The position numbers and the translations under genes are program-made. This document shows positions 49,264 to 57,542 of a stretch of 64,000 nucleotides of DNA, in pieces (the first letter of the stretch is position 1; each line of letters begins with the position of its first letter). The notes beneath the pieces were generated by a model that was not told the origin of the DNA, made no database searches, and saw only the letters and a list, made by a program, of their open reading frames with translations. The stretch is from the NCBI RefSeq assembly GCF_963666015.1, contig NZ_OY762555.1:992001-1056000 (forward strand), in the 5' to 3' direction. This DNA comes from an uncultured Sphaerochaeta sp. GTDB lineage: Bacteria; Spirochaetota; Spirochaetia; Sphaerochaetales; Sphaerochaetaceae.

Positions 49264-50730
49264 TTAAATACTCGTTGAATCCCAATCATCATACATTGAT
49301 TGAAGATTGTCTGTATTTGTATCATCAAGCAAATCATCAAGCAAGTCATCCAGCTGTGTAATACCGTTGATTGAATTGAGTGCTTTTAGATTCAACACGA
49401 TAGCCTCGTAATAGGCATATGTTCTTGGTTTTTCTGTAGTTCCATCATGCAGGAACTGCTCAAACCCACCATAAGAGAATCCTGTAATTGTTGGTTCAAC
49501 AGGTTCATATCCTTCAGGCATCGTCCCAAGACCAATCTCTGGATTGTCGTCAAGCAACTCAGCAATAATAGCCTCAGGTCTCGGAGAAGTGATTTTCTCA
49601 CTCGCCCAATATGCGTGATGTTCTGTAATCAGCACAGAGAGAATGTACTTGATCAAGGTTGAGGTATCAAAGTTTGTATTCGGGACCTCTGAAAGCTCCA
49701 ATCCACTCTTTCTGGCGAATCGTAGTGCATGCTCAATAGCACCACGATAGGCTTTCTGATTCATGAGGAAGCTCTTGTACTTCGATTGAGTATAGGTGAA
49801 ATCATTTCCACTAACGGTGATTCCCATCACCGGAAGCAGATCGGGAATCAGATTATTAAAGGAGACCATAACATCTCCAAACTCATTATCATCCTCTGCT
49901 CTGGAAACAGATTGACTTGAGTCATCGTTCATTCCAGAAAGCAGTGCAGCCAGATCCAACTGACCGGAGAAGTCAATGCTTGCGGCTCCTGAAAGTTGCT
50001 CAGCTACCTGGGCAGTAAACAGGGCATCATCTACAATAGTAAGTACTTTCTCTTTGTTCTCTGGAGTTGAAATATCAATTGTACTATCAAGATCATCGCC
50101 AGAAGCATCATTCAAGGTAGCAACGGTGTTGGAGATAAGGTTTGTCATCATCTGAAGAACCAGCACATCACCTTGAGTTAAGGTTTCACCCTCCTCAATC
50201 TCTGGGAGAGCAAGCTCTGAAAGAGTATCACTCAATTCTTTGTTGTTTGTGGCCAAATCATCCTTCAGCTTTTCCAACGTTGCATTGAACAATATCACCG
50301 TACCCTCTGCAGCAGCTTTCTGTTCAGGATCGGTAATTGGAGCTTTCAAGGACTCTACTAACTCTGCAGTCTGGGTAGGAGAAGCAAAAGCAGTTGCGAG
50401 GTCGTCTTTGGTCTCTTCCTGTTCAGCCTCAGTTTGGGGCTTGATTATCTTTGTAACCCCATCAGGCACAGTCACGGAAACTCCGAACGTGGTAATATTA
50501 TCGTCCTTCACAACGGTCTGAGCCGAGTCGCCTGTTCCAATACTTGCAGTGGTTGTCGTCACAGCTGCAGCATTGGCTGTATTGGCTTCAACGAATCCAT
50601 TTGCAATATACACATTTTCACTGAAATCACCCATTAAACCTGCGATGTCTTGCCGGATGTTGGCATCACATGAGGTAAATGCCAAGGTCAACAGCAGTAC
50701 CAACAAGATTGGTATTAAAGCCTTCTTCAT
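49264..50730 (-). CDS. Lipoprotein of unknown function, paired with the barrel protein
   Basis: 488 residues. Signal peptide with a lipobox (LAFTSC, Cys21), so it should be lipidated. The mature part is acidic and largely helical, with repeated Leu/Asp/Glu-rich stretches (EKLKDDLATNNKELSDTLSE in part, LDDLLDDLLDDT near the end). I do not recognise a domain. GGAGGAGG precedes the ATG, and a 17-bp palindrome lies 84 bp upstream of the gene. It is co-transcribed with the following barrel gene (15-bp gap), which suggests one envelope system of barrel plus lipoprotein, perhaps for lipid or hydrophobic cargo; the next gene upstream encodes an acyl-CoA synthetase on the same strand. Confidence 0.7.
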   Translation of the reverse strand: MKKALIPILLVLLLTLAFTSCDANIRQDIAGLMGDFSENVYIANGFVEANTANAAAVTTTTASIGTGDSAQTVVKDDNITTFGVSVTVPDGVTKIIKPQTEAEQEETKDDLATAFASPTQTAELVESLKAPITDPEQKAAAEGTVILFNATLEKLKDDLATNNKELSDTLSELALPEIEEGETLTQGDVLVLQMMTNLISNTVATLNDASGDDLDSTIDISTPENKEKVLTIVDDALFTAQVAEQLSGAASIDFSGQLDLAALLSGMNDDSSQSVSRAEDDNEFGDVMVSFNNLIPDLLPVMGITVSGNDFTYTQSKYKSFLMNQKAYRGAIEHALRFARKSGLELSEVPNTNFDTSTLIKYILSVLITEHHAYWASEKITSPRPEAIIAELLDDNPEIGLGTMPEGYEPVEPTITGFSYGGFEQFLHDGTTEKPRTYAYYEAIVLNLKALNSINGITQLDDLLDDLLDDTNTDNLQSMYDDWDSTSI

Positions 50731-50813
50731 AACGTCCTCCTCCTGAGGGGAATCCCTTCGTATCGTTTCACTCCCTCACCTCTTCAAGTAAAGGCTATCA
50801 GTCCATTTTTCCT

Positions 50814-50830
50814 AGGGTATGTCATACCCT
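50814..50830. promoter_or_regulatory. 17-bp palindrome upstream of the lipoprotein gene
   Basis: AGGGTATG-T-CATACCCT, a perfect inverted repeat with a single central base, 84 bp upstream of the lipoprotein ATG. Candidate operator. Confidence 0.45.
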
Positions 50831-50898
50831 GTACTAGTAAAACGTCTCTACAGCCAAAGCGTTACACATTTTATGCTAGTTGTCTACTCTGAAACTCC

Positions 50899-50947
50899 AA
50901 AGGACAAGCGGAATTCTTATTTATCCACTTGCCCTTTGATTCTTATC
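50899..50947 (-). terminator. Hairpin after the acyl-CoA synthetase gene
   Basis: A 13-bp stem (AAAGGACAAGCGG with CCACTTGCCCTTT, two G-U pairs) and a 23-nt loop, 19 bp after the stop. The tail is only moderately T-rich. Confidence 0.6.
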
Positions 50948-50965
50948 CAATTATTTTGACACTCA

Positions 50966-52888
50966 TTATTTGAAGAACAGGTTTTTAACTACCTCAAGGT
51001 TTGCCTTTCGATTGGCTTCTTCACTCTCATACAGCGTGGCAATTCTGTCCTTATAGAACTCGGCTGTCTTGTAGCGAACCAGCTTCATGGTAGAGTTTAC
51101 CAGTCCATCTGCTTCGCTGAAGGGTTTCTCTATCAAGGCAAACCGAGTGGGAATCCACATATCAGGAATAGCTGTGGCATGAGTTTCATAGGAGTGAAGC
51201 TCTGCGATGATTCCATCAAGCGCCTGTTCGGGAGTCGAATATCCTTTATCCTGAATCAGTGAGGTAACATCACTCTCATTGAGGGTAACCAGTGCAGTGG
51301 TTATAACCTGATGATCGTTGTACACCATCAGTTGGTTGATGATGGACAAGTGATTGATCATCACCTCCTCGATCTCCTCAGGGCTGTACTTCTCTCCATC
51401 CTTGCCAATAAGGAGGGCCTTCGCCCTACCGGTAACCACCAGGAAACCATCTTCGTCGTAGTACCCGAGGTCACCTGTCCAGAGCCAGCCATCTTTAAGA
51501 ACCTCAGCACTTGCCTTGGGATTCTTGAAATAGCCCTTCATCACATTGTCACCCTTGATGACAATCTCTCCGCGCTGACCAGTCTTTGCCTCGGTGGTCT
51601 CATCCACCATGATCTTACAGATCTCACTCTTCGCAACCATTCCGCTGGTACCGAACTTGTACCGATGTGGGGAATTGCTGCTGATAATAGGGGCAGCCTC
51701 AGTGAGCCCATAGCCCTGGAAGACAGGGACGCCAATGGCTGCAAAGAAACGCTGTTGCTTTGCTTCCAGGAGAGCTCCCCCTCCCACGCAGTAGAGCATG
51801 CGATTTCCAAAGATCTCTCTGAGCTTCGGAAAGACCAGGAGGTTCGCCAATGTGTATGGGAACCAGGTCTTGATTTTCACCCAGGTGCCACCTTTGTGGA
51901 AACCATCTCCATTACGGAGCATGCCAGCCTCAAGCCCACGATTGAAAATACCTTCTACAAAGGGTCCTTTCTGATGAATACCCTGCATCATCTTCTTCAT
52001 GAAACTTCCCGTGATAGAGGGAACAGTCATAAGGAAGGATGGATTGACTTCTACGAGGTTCTTCGGGAAGTTCCTGATGATCGAGGCATTTGAACCCCTG
52101 GAATCGACAAAGTGCAGGGTAATTCCCCTAATCAGCGCAGTGTAGATACCAACCGTGTGTGCAAAGCTATGGTCAACAGGAAGAACCACCAGTGTCTCCA
52201 TACTCGCATCAGGAAGCTTGAACAGGTCAATGGCATCATGCACATTTACATAGTAATTAAGATGGGTAAGCATGATACCCTTTGGATTACCGGTAGTCCC
52301 ACTGGTATAGCAAATGTTGATTGTATCATTCTCATCAATGGACTCTTCAGCGTCCTTAACCAAGCGAGGTTTCTGCTCCAGAAGATTTGCCCCATCAAGC
52401 ATAAGGGTCTCCCAGGGAACATAGTTCACATCCTGCTTCCAGTCTGCTTCCCGAACTTGTTTTTCCAATCGCTCATCCTGCTCATCGAGGTAGATAAACA
52501 TAACAGGATGGTCAAACATGGGAAGGGCCTTTACCGCATTGCCGAGGGTATTTGAAGAAACTGCAAAAGCAACAGCTTCACTGTGGTTGATACGGAACGC
52601 AATTTCCTCAGGGGTAAGCTTGATGGATAGTGGTACGCTGATCATCTTCGCCTTGATCAAACCTAATTCACAGGTAACCCAACTGCTCTTTCCTTCACTG
52701 AGAATACCGATGGTATCCTCTGGCTTAAACCCATGGTTAAGCAGATATGCAGCCACATAATCAGACTCCACATCAGTTTTCTTGAAAGAACAAGCAACCC
52801 AGCCTGCATCAGTCTTTGTATTGGTATAAGTACGATCACCATAACGTTTCGAAGCCTCGTGCAGCATTTCTATGATAGTTCTTTTCAT
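50966..52888 (-). CDS. AMP-binding long-chain acyl-CoA synthetase
   Basis: 640 residues of the adenylate-forming superfamily. The P-loop-like AMP motif ICYTSGTTGNPKGIMLTH is near 193-210; FQGYGLTEAAPIIS near 390; the TGD block WTGDLGYYDEDG near 472; and the hinge/catalytic Lys region GEKYSPEEIEEV near 510. It activates fatty acids (probably long-chain) to acyl-CoA. AGAGGA seven bases before ATG 52888 (MKRTIIEM) puts the start there rather than at the ATG 15 bp upstream. It could process fatty acids taken up by the neighbouring FadL-like barrel; this link is inferred. Confidence 0.92.
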   Translation of the reverse strand: MKRTIIEMLHEASKRYGDRTYTNTKTDAGWVACSFKKTDVESDYVAAYLLNHGFKPEDTIGILSEGKSSWVTCELGLIKAKMISVPLSIKLTPEEIAFRINHSEAVAFAVSSNTLGNAVKALPMFDHPVMFIYLDEQDERLEKQVREADWKQDVNYVPWETLMLDGANLLEQKPRLVKDAEESIDENDTINICYTSGTTGNPKGIMLTHLNYYVNVHDAIDLFKLPDASMETLVVLPVDHSFAHTVGIYTALIRGITLHFVDSRGSNASIIRNFPKNLVEVNPSFLMTVPSITGSFMKKMMQGIHQKGPFVEGIFNRGLEAGMLRNGDGFHKGGTWVKIKTWFPYTLANLLVFPKLREIFGNRMLYCVGGGALLEAKQQRFFAAIGVPVFQGYGLTEAAPIISSNSPHRYKFGTSGMVAKSEICKIMVDETTEAKTGQRGEIVIKGDNVMKGYFKNPKASAEVLKDGWLWTGDLGYYDEDGFLVVTGRAKALLIGKDGEKYSPEEIEEVMINHLSIINQLMVYNDHQVITTALVTLNESDVTSLIQDKGYSTPEQALDGIIAELHSYETHATAIPDMWIPTRFALIEKPFSEADGLVNSTMKLVRYKTAEFYKDRIATLYESEEANRKANLEVVKNLFFK

Positions 52889-53002
52889 TATTTTCCTCTT
52901 CATCAGCTAGTAGTCTTTACTAACACTTATACAGCCGATGTCAAGAAAACACAAGGAATAGACCATGCATTCAGAGGGAGAACACAGTTTTTTACTACAG
53001 AA

Positions 53003-53737
53003 TCAGCCACCTACAGAAACGTCTGATTGATCCTCAACAGCAAATTCATACATGAGGCCATTAAAGACCTTGGTACACCTTCCGATTACCGTCCCGTCAT
53101 CAAGGACGCAAAGGCCTCTGCACCAAAGGCTGGCAGAACTACAATCGATACCAAGTTGTTTGCAGATCTCTTCATTCGGGTTGATGGCTGCAACCTTGCC
53201 CTGGACGAAATGACACTTCTGACCGACATGCCAACTGACCAGATCAAAAAAGGAGCGTTCACTCTCTTCCCCAAGCAACGCAATCTCCTGCCCAAAACGA
53301 GAAGTGACATAGTAGTCGCTCAGAACAGAGGGTTTTCCATCCACGATATGCAAACTCTTAAAGTGCCACAGTTCACGATCGGTAGGATCATCTGAAAAGT
53401 GCATCTGGGTACGATCTGCATTCGATGCTTCCACTTTCTCTTTCAAGAGAATCTTATAAGAGCCTTTTTTCTGGGGCTCTTCTCCCTCCATCGGCACTTG
53501 AGGATACCCAAGACCGACTACTTTTCGTTTAAACAAGACAAACGAACCTCGGCCACGGGTACGTGAGATATATCCCTGACGGACCAAACCATCCAAAGCA
53601 CGTCGGATAGTAACACGGGAGACTCCATATTGTTCGCAGAGTTCCATTTCGGTAGGAATACGATATCCTTCAGGCCATTCACCGAAAATGATTTTCATTT
53701 GCAGCTGTGTGAAAACAGTCTTGAATTTCAATGCCAT
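53003..53737 (-). CDS. GntR/HutC-family transcriptional regulator
   Basis: 244 residues: an N-terminal winged helix (LQMKIIFGEWPEGYRIP, TEMELCEQYGVSRVTIRRAL near 30-50, YISRTRGRGSFVLF) and a C-terminal UTRA sensor. UTRA domains bind sugar phosphates or similar small ligands. ATG 53737 has AGAGGAG upstream. An inverted repeat 35-67 bp upstream probably lets it repress itself. No obvious target operon is adjacent, but the uronate locus 2 kb away is a candidate. Confidence 0.88.
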   Translation of the reverse strand: MALKFKTVFTQLQMKIIFGEWPEGYRIPTEMELCEQYGVSRVTIRRALDGLVRQGYISRTRGRGSFVLFKRKVVGLGYPQVPMEGEEPQKKGSYKILLKEKVEASNADRTQMHFSDDPTDRELWHFKSLHIVDGKPSVLSDYYVTSRFGQEIALLGEESERSFFDLVSWHVGQKCHFVQGKVAAINPNEEICKQLGIDCSSASLWCRGLCVLDDGTVIGRCTKVFNGLMYEFAVEDQSDVSVGG

Positions 53738-53772
53738 GTGTGTGCTCCTCTGATTTGTGCAAGCTTCAGGAG

Positions 53773-53804
53773 TAATTTGTATACCAATATTATAATACAA
53801 ATTA
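53773..53804. promoter_or_regulatory. Inverted repeat upstream of gntR (probable operator)
   Basis: TAATTTGTAT (53773-53782) and ATACAAATTA (53795-53804) are perfect 10-bp arms around a 12-bp AT-rich centre, about 36 bp from the gntR ATG. Placement over the promoter suggests autoregulation. Confidence 0.6.
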
Positions 53805-53908
53805 ATTTTTTGTTCAGTAAGGATTTTGTCTTATTTAGAAGATAGTTTCAATACTTATAAGCTATATTTTTGTACTATTTGTGATTTTCATGAAATACTA
53901 ATATTTTT

Positions 53909-53920
53909 TTACACGTGTAA
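53909..53920. promoter_or_regulatory. 12-bp palindrome upstream of the encapsulin operon
   Basis: TTACACGTGTAA is a perfect palindrome 222 bp upstream of the encapsulated-ferritin ATG. The regulator is unknown. Confidence 0.35.
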
Positions 53921-54108
53921 TAATCCACTATTTGCCCTAACAACACCAGACAAAGTCTCGCAATAAAAGGGGTGAAAAAGATACAAAGTAACAGGCGCTT
54001 GTATGCAACTTATCTATCGAGAGAAGCATAATTCAGGGGGGCTTTTCTCCCAATTCATAAGATTTTCGATCATCAGGCCTTTCTTTCTTGGCAATCCATG
54101 AGTATCAT

Positions 54109-54114
54109 TATAGT
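54109..54114 (+). promoter_or_regulatory. -10 element of the encapsulin operon
   Basis: TATAGT with TTCTTG 18 bp upstream, then GGAGG ahead of ATG 54142. Confidence 0.45.
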
Positions 54115-54141
54115 AATACAAAGTCTTAATAGGAGGATAGT

Positions 54142-54486
54142 ATGGCGTACAGTGAACCTTATGATGCAATAGATGAGAGGACGCGGGATATCTCCCGTGC
54201 AATCACCAGCCTTCGTGAAGAACTTGAGGCAATCGACTGGTACAACCAGCGGGTGAACACCACAAAAGATGCAGAACTGGCTGGCGTAATGGCACACAAC
54301 CGCGACGAAGAGATCGAACATGCAGCCATGACCCTCGAGTGGCTGAGACGCAATATGGACAAATGGGATGATGAACTAAAAACCTATCTTTTCAGCAGTG
54401 GAAGCTTACTGGAAGTAGAAGAAGGTGGTGAAGGTACTGAAGGGTCCACTGCAACTTCTCTCTCAATTGGTGACTTGAAGAAATAA
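54142..54486 (+). CDS. Encapsulated ferritin-like protein (EncFtn cargo)
   Basis: 114 residues. The two-helix half-ferritin of EncFtn is visible: REELEAIDWYNQR near 25-37 and EEIEHAAMTLEWLRR near 56-70, giving the Glu and the ExxH (57-60) ligands of the di-iron site that forms only on dimerisation. After a short acidic linker the C-terminus reads TSLSIGDLKK, the pattern of encapsulin cargo-loading peptides. EncFtn oxidises Fe2+ and, inside encapsulin, stores the mineral. The encapsulin gene starts 22 bp later. AT-rich promoter and GGAGG are present. Confidence 0.95.
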   Translation: MAYSEPYDAIDERTRDISRAITSLREELEAIDWYNQRVNTTKDAELAGVMAHNRDEEIEHAAMTLEWLRRNMDKWDDELKTYLFSSGSLLEVEEGGEGTEGSTATSLSIGDLKK

Positions 54487-54508
54487 GAATGATCTAGGAG
54501 GAATATGT

Positions 54509-55294
54509 ATGGATATGTTCAAACGTGAATTAGCCCCTCTCTCATCTGAGGCTTGGGCAGAAATAGAAAACAGGGCAAAGGAAGTATTACTCTCCCGTCT
54601 TACCGCTCGCAAAGTAGTCAACGTCAATGGACCAAAGGGAATTGACTTCACTGCCATTAGTGAAGGCCGCCTTACCTTGGTTGATGATGGAGACGTGAAG
54701 GCTGGAGTCTACACAGCAAAACCCTTGACCGAAGCCAGAATTCGGTTTTCCCTGAATAAGTGGGAGCTGGACAATCTAGCCCGCGGTGCGAAGGATATTG
54801 ATTTTGATACGCTTGACGCTGCCATTGAAAAACTGGCTCTATTTGAAGAGCGTGCCATCTATGATGGGTATGAGAAAGGTGGTATCAAGGGACTGAAGGA
54901 ATCGAGTGAGCATAAGGCTCTGACCTTTGGCAAGGAATCCAGTGATATTCTTGCCTCAGTCACCGAAGGTCTTATCCTGCTCAAGAAAAGTTATGTTCAT
55001 GGCCCCTACTCCCTTGTCGTAGGAAAAGAGGGCTGGATTGCACTGAACAAAGAAGCCCATGGGCAGAATCTGCTCGAAAGAGTAGAAAGAATGCTTGGAA
55101 GCAAAGTAGTCTACTCCCCGAATATTGAAGGAGCTCTCCTACTTCCTTATAATAGCGAAGACCTTGAGCTGACTATTGGACAGGACTTTGCCCTAGGCTA
55201 CGAGACCCATGACACCAAGGAGGTAACCCTCTTTGCAACTGAGTCTTTCACCTTCAGGGTACTGGAACCGAAGGCGATTGTAGTCTACAAGTAA
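54509..55294 (+). CDS. Encapsulin shell protein (family 1)
   Basis: 261 residues in the HK97-like encapsulin fold: N-terminal helix MFKRELAPLSSEAWAEIENR in part, which forms the cargo-peptide groove, then GPKGIDFTAISEGRL, and late blocks QDFALGYETHDTKEVTLF in part and ESFTFRVLEP. The shell self-assembles (usually 60 subunits) and encloses the neighbouring ferritin. AGGAGG seven bases before ATG 54509 fixes the start; MFK two codons later is a possible alternative. The pair forms an iron-storage nanocompartment and ends at a clear terminator. Confidence 0.97.
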   Translation: MDMFKRELAPLSSEAWAEIENRAKEVLLSRLTARKVVNVNGPKGIDFTAISEGRLTLVDDGDVKAGVYTAKPLTEARIRFSLNKWELDNLARGAKDIDFDTLDAAIEKLALFEERAIYDGYEKGGIKGLKESSEHKALTFGKESSDILASVTEGLILLKKSYVHGPYSLVVGKEGWIALNKEAHGQNLLERVERMLGSKVVYSPNIEGALLLPYNSEDLELTIGQDFALGYETHDTKEVTLFATESFTFRVLEPKAIVVYK

Positions 55295-55324
55295 GACAAA
55301 CCATCATAATATGTGCTCATAGAA

Positions 55325-55352
55325 GGCCGGGCTCACTGCCCGGTCTTCACTT
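55325..55352 (+). terminator. Terminator of the encapsulin operon
   Basis: GGCCGGGC/GCCCGGTC stem with loop TCACT, then TTCACTTT. Confidence 0.8.
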
Positions 55353-55379
55353 TGATACAAACACCTCAGAACATAGAAA

Positions 55380-55405
55380 CCCCCTCAGTCTACTGACCAA
55401 GGGGG
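55380..55405 (-). terminator. Terminator after tRNA-Gly
   Basis: CCCCCT/AGGGGG stem with TTTCT beyond it on the minus strand. Confidence 0.65.
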
Positions 55406-55410
55406 CTGTG

Positions 55411-55482
55411 AGCGCCAGAAGGGAATCGAACCCTCGTCTCATGCTTGGGAAGCACGAGCACTAACCATTGTGCTACTGGCGC
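55411..55482 (-). tRNA. tRNA-Gly (CCC)
   Basis: Minus-strand cloverleaf: acceptor GCGCCAG/CTGGCGC with discriminator T, anticodon stem CGTGC/GCATG around loop TTCCCAA (CCC), T-loop TTCGATT. The variable loop has four bases. CCA not encoded. Confidence 0.93.
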
Positions 55483-55547
55483 ATCTGCCATTGGATAATA
55501 GCAAAATAGGGAGAGGTTGTAAACAACTATTTCCAGAGAATGTGATT

Positions 55548-57533
55548 CTAGGTGAATAGTCGCTCTCCAATCTCTGTCTCCCCCTTCCCGCGGTCAAACA
55601 CCACCAATGAGCCAAAGCCCGTACATCCATCGACGTTGAAGGTGTCGGTAGGGCTTGCCCACTCCTGGTGACTGACTACCACGGTATAGGCAGCCTCTCC
55701 CTTCTTGATGGTGACAGCCTCGATCAGGGAATCAGGGAATCGGCTCTTCTTGAAATTGGAGAGCACCCGCTCCTTCTTGAACACAGCATCCTCATTGAGT
55801 GAGATCAAGGTGAACAATGATGCAAACCCATCACTTTCCACCTCACTGACCAAGGTCTTGTTGTCGATCAGCTCATTGTAGTGACGAGAGAGCCTGGTAC
55901 TCTTAAGATACTGGGTGACCCCTCCACTGGAGAGAGTATGGATGTGCATGGCATTCTGGGCACTCTGATATACTGCTTCAGACTCTTGCAACCGTACCTT
56001 TCCCTTGTCATTAAAGTGTAGATAGCTTTGATACCTATGGTGTTCCTGGGATAAAAACGCATCACAGATGAGAATAAGGGTTTTATCCAATACCACGATC
56101 GTCCTACGTGGAATTACCCCGACATCCAGATACCCTTGATGAGAACCTTGGAAGGCTATGAATCCTTTTTTCTCAACCGCTCGGAATCCCAAGGGAGCGC
56201 TGAGCTTGGAGCACTCCCAACTGTCCTTACAGACAGTGAAGTTCTTGTTATCCACTGTTGTGGTGTTATGGGCAGTACTGTCCTTAAACTCATACCGCTC
56301 AGATTTCGGGACATAGGTGAACCGCCCGGCGTCCACCAGCAGGTCCTCCCCATTCGCATAGAGGTCGAAATGGAGTTTGTCACTATGCCCATGGCCAGCT
56401 CCAAGGGTACCACAGTGGAATCGGAGGTAAGTACCTTCTTCCTTGTAGATTGTATTCCCACTCTCGTGCAATACAAAGAGGCGTTGCGAGGTGGGGAGAC
56501 TGGGTAGCTGATCGTAGCATCTCACTGCCCTGAAACCGAGATCCCAGATGGTGTCAGAATCGAGATGGGGGTACCCGCCCTTCTTCAGCTCTCCATCCTG
56601 ATAGAGATAGGCTGCCTTGGTGATCAGGTCCCTTTGGTCAATCGCATCACTGTCCCCCATGCAGGGCTCCGTTCCATCGGGTTTCTGCCATGCGAGGGAG
56701 GCCTTGCACATCTTGTAGGTCTTCTCCTTGATCACATCAGGGAGAGGGAGGTGCAACCGCCTGGCAAGAATCACTACATCCAGGTAGCAGTGTAGGACCT
56801 CATTGTGGTACATCGGAGACTGTTCCCACTGCATTCCGTCGTCATACACCTGTATCTCTATTTCCCTAGCCAGTCTTCTGACTGCTTCCCTACAGTACGT
56901 TTCACTGAATTCACTCTTCTCGAGAGCGAGGGAAGCGAGAAACAATCCATGATTCTCCAAGACACCCCAATTGCTCATAAGATGATAGCTGTCCCACACG
57001 GAATAGAGAAATTCCGCATGGTCAGCTACCGAGGAGAGGAATGTTTGAAGGATGGGGTCTGTTATAGAGGGGCTCTCCTTGAAGTACTGCATCGCCTTAA
57101 TCCAGTACTCCATGCGAAGTCCAGCTTCAATGGAACGCCATGCTTTCTGGCTCTTTGGATCAACGCGCCTGACATTCTTCACCCAGTGACAGAGCTGGGA
57201 GGCAAATGCCTTTGCATACTGCTCATTACCGGTCAGCGCATAGGCTTGTCCCAGCGTAATCCAGAACCGCATCCTGTTGAACGCATAGACCCACTCACTA
57301 TCATCGGATGGTTGATACAACCAGTCTATATCGTGGGGGAATACAACCGGCTCGCTGGTACGTTCCATATCCCACCGTTGATTGAACAGAAATGACTGTT
57401 GCACAATCTCTTCGGCTGTAGCAATTATTATTTCCGCTTCTTCTTTCTCGTGCTGCCAAAGGTAGGCTGCAACCTGCTTTGGATCATCCAAGAAGCAGAT
57501 TCTCCAATTGGAGAAATACGTATCTTTCTTCAT
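55548..57533 (-). CDS. Heparinase II/III-family polysaccharide lyase
   Basis: 661 residues with no signal peptide, so cytosolic. The N-terminal half is an alpha-helical toroid (ending around SNWGVLENHGLFLASLAL, near 208-225, with the Asn/His expected at a lyase active site). The C-terminal half is beta-sandwich with FHCGTLGAGHGHSDKLHFD in parts near 378-396, then DAGRFTYVP. Enzymes of this group cleave uronate-containing glycans by beta-elimination, leaving an unsaturated sugar. The next gene, 9 bp on, is a GH88 unsaturated-uronyl hydrolase, the expected follow-up. The exact glycan (hyaluronan, chondroitin, alginate or plant uronan) is unknown. Confidence 0.88.
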   Translation of the reverse strand: MKKDTYFSNWRICFLDDPKQVAAYLWQHEKEEAEIIIATAEEIVQQSFLFNQRWDMERTSEPVVFPHDIDWLYQPSDDSEWVYAFNRMRFWITLGQAYALTGNEQYAKAFASQLCHWVKNVRRVDPKSQKAWRSIEAGLRMEYWIKAMQYFKESPSITDPILQTFLSSVADHAEFLYSVWDSYHLMSNWGVLENHGLFLASLALEKSEFSETYCREAVRRLAREIEIQVYDDGMQWEQSPMYHNEVLHCYLDVVILARRLHLPLPDVIKEKTYKMCKASLAWQKPDGTEPCMGDSDAIDQRDLITKAAYLYQDGELKKGGYPHLDSDTIWDLGFRAVRCYDQLPSLPTSQRLFVLHESGNTIYKEEGTYLRFHCGTLGAGHGHSDKLHFDLYANGEDLLVDAGRFTYVPKSERYEFKDSTAHNTTTVDNKNFTVCKDSWECSKLSAPLGFRAVEKKGFIAFQGSHQGYLDVGVIPRRTIVVLDKTLILICDAFLSQEHHRYQSYLHFNDKGKVRLQESEAVYQSAQNAMHIHTLSSGGVTQYLKSTRLSRHYNELIDNKTLVSEVESDGFASLFTLISLNEDAVFKKERVLSNFKKSRFPDSLIEAVTIKKGEAAYTVVVSHQEWASPTDTFNVDGCTGFGSLVVFDRGKGETEIGERLFT

Positions 57534-57542
57534 ATACTCCCC

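Larger units (their letters stand above)
53738..54141. other. 404-bp AT-rich divergent regulatory region
   Basis: It holds the gntR operator (53773-53804), two short palindromes (TTTCATGAAA at 53886-53895, TTACACGTGTAA at 53909-53920) and the encapsulin promoter near 54109. No gene is supported here. Confidence 0.6.

Noticed and set aside
51311..52093. Plus-strand frame of 260 residues
   Set aside because: Antisense to the acyl-CoA synthetase, which has intact AMP-binding motifs.
56805..57395. Plus-strand frame of 196 residues
   Set aside because: Antisense to the heparinase-like lyase; no ribosome site or recognisable motif.
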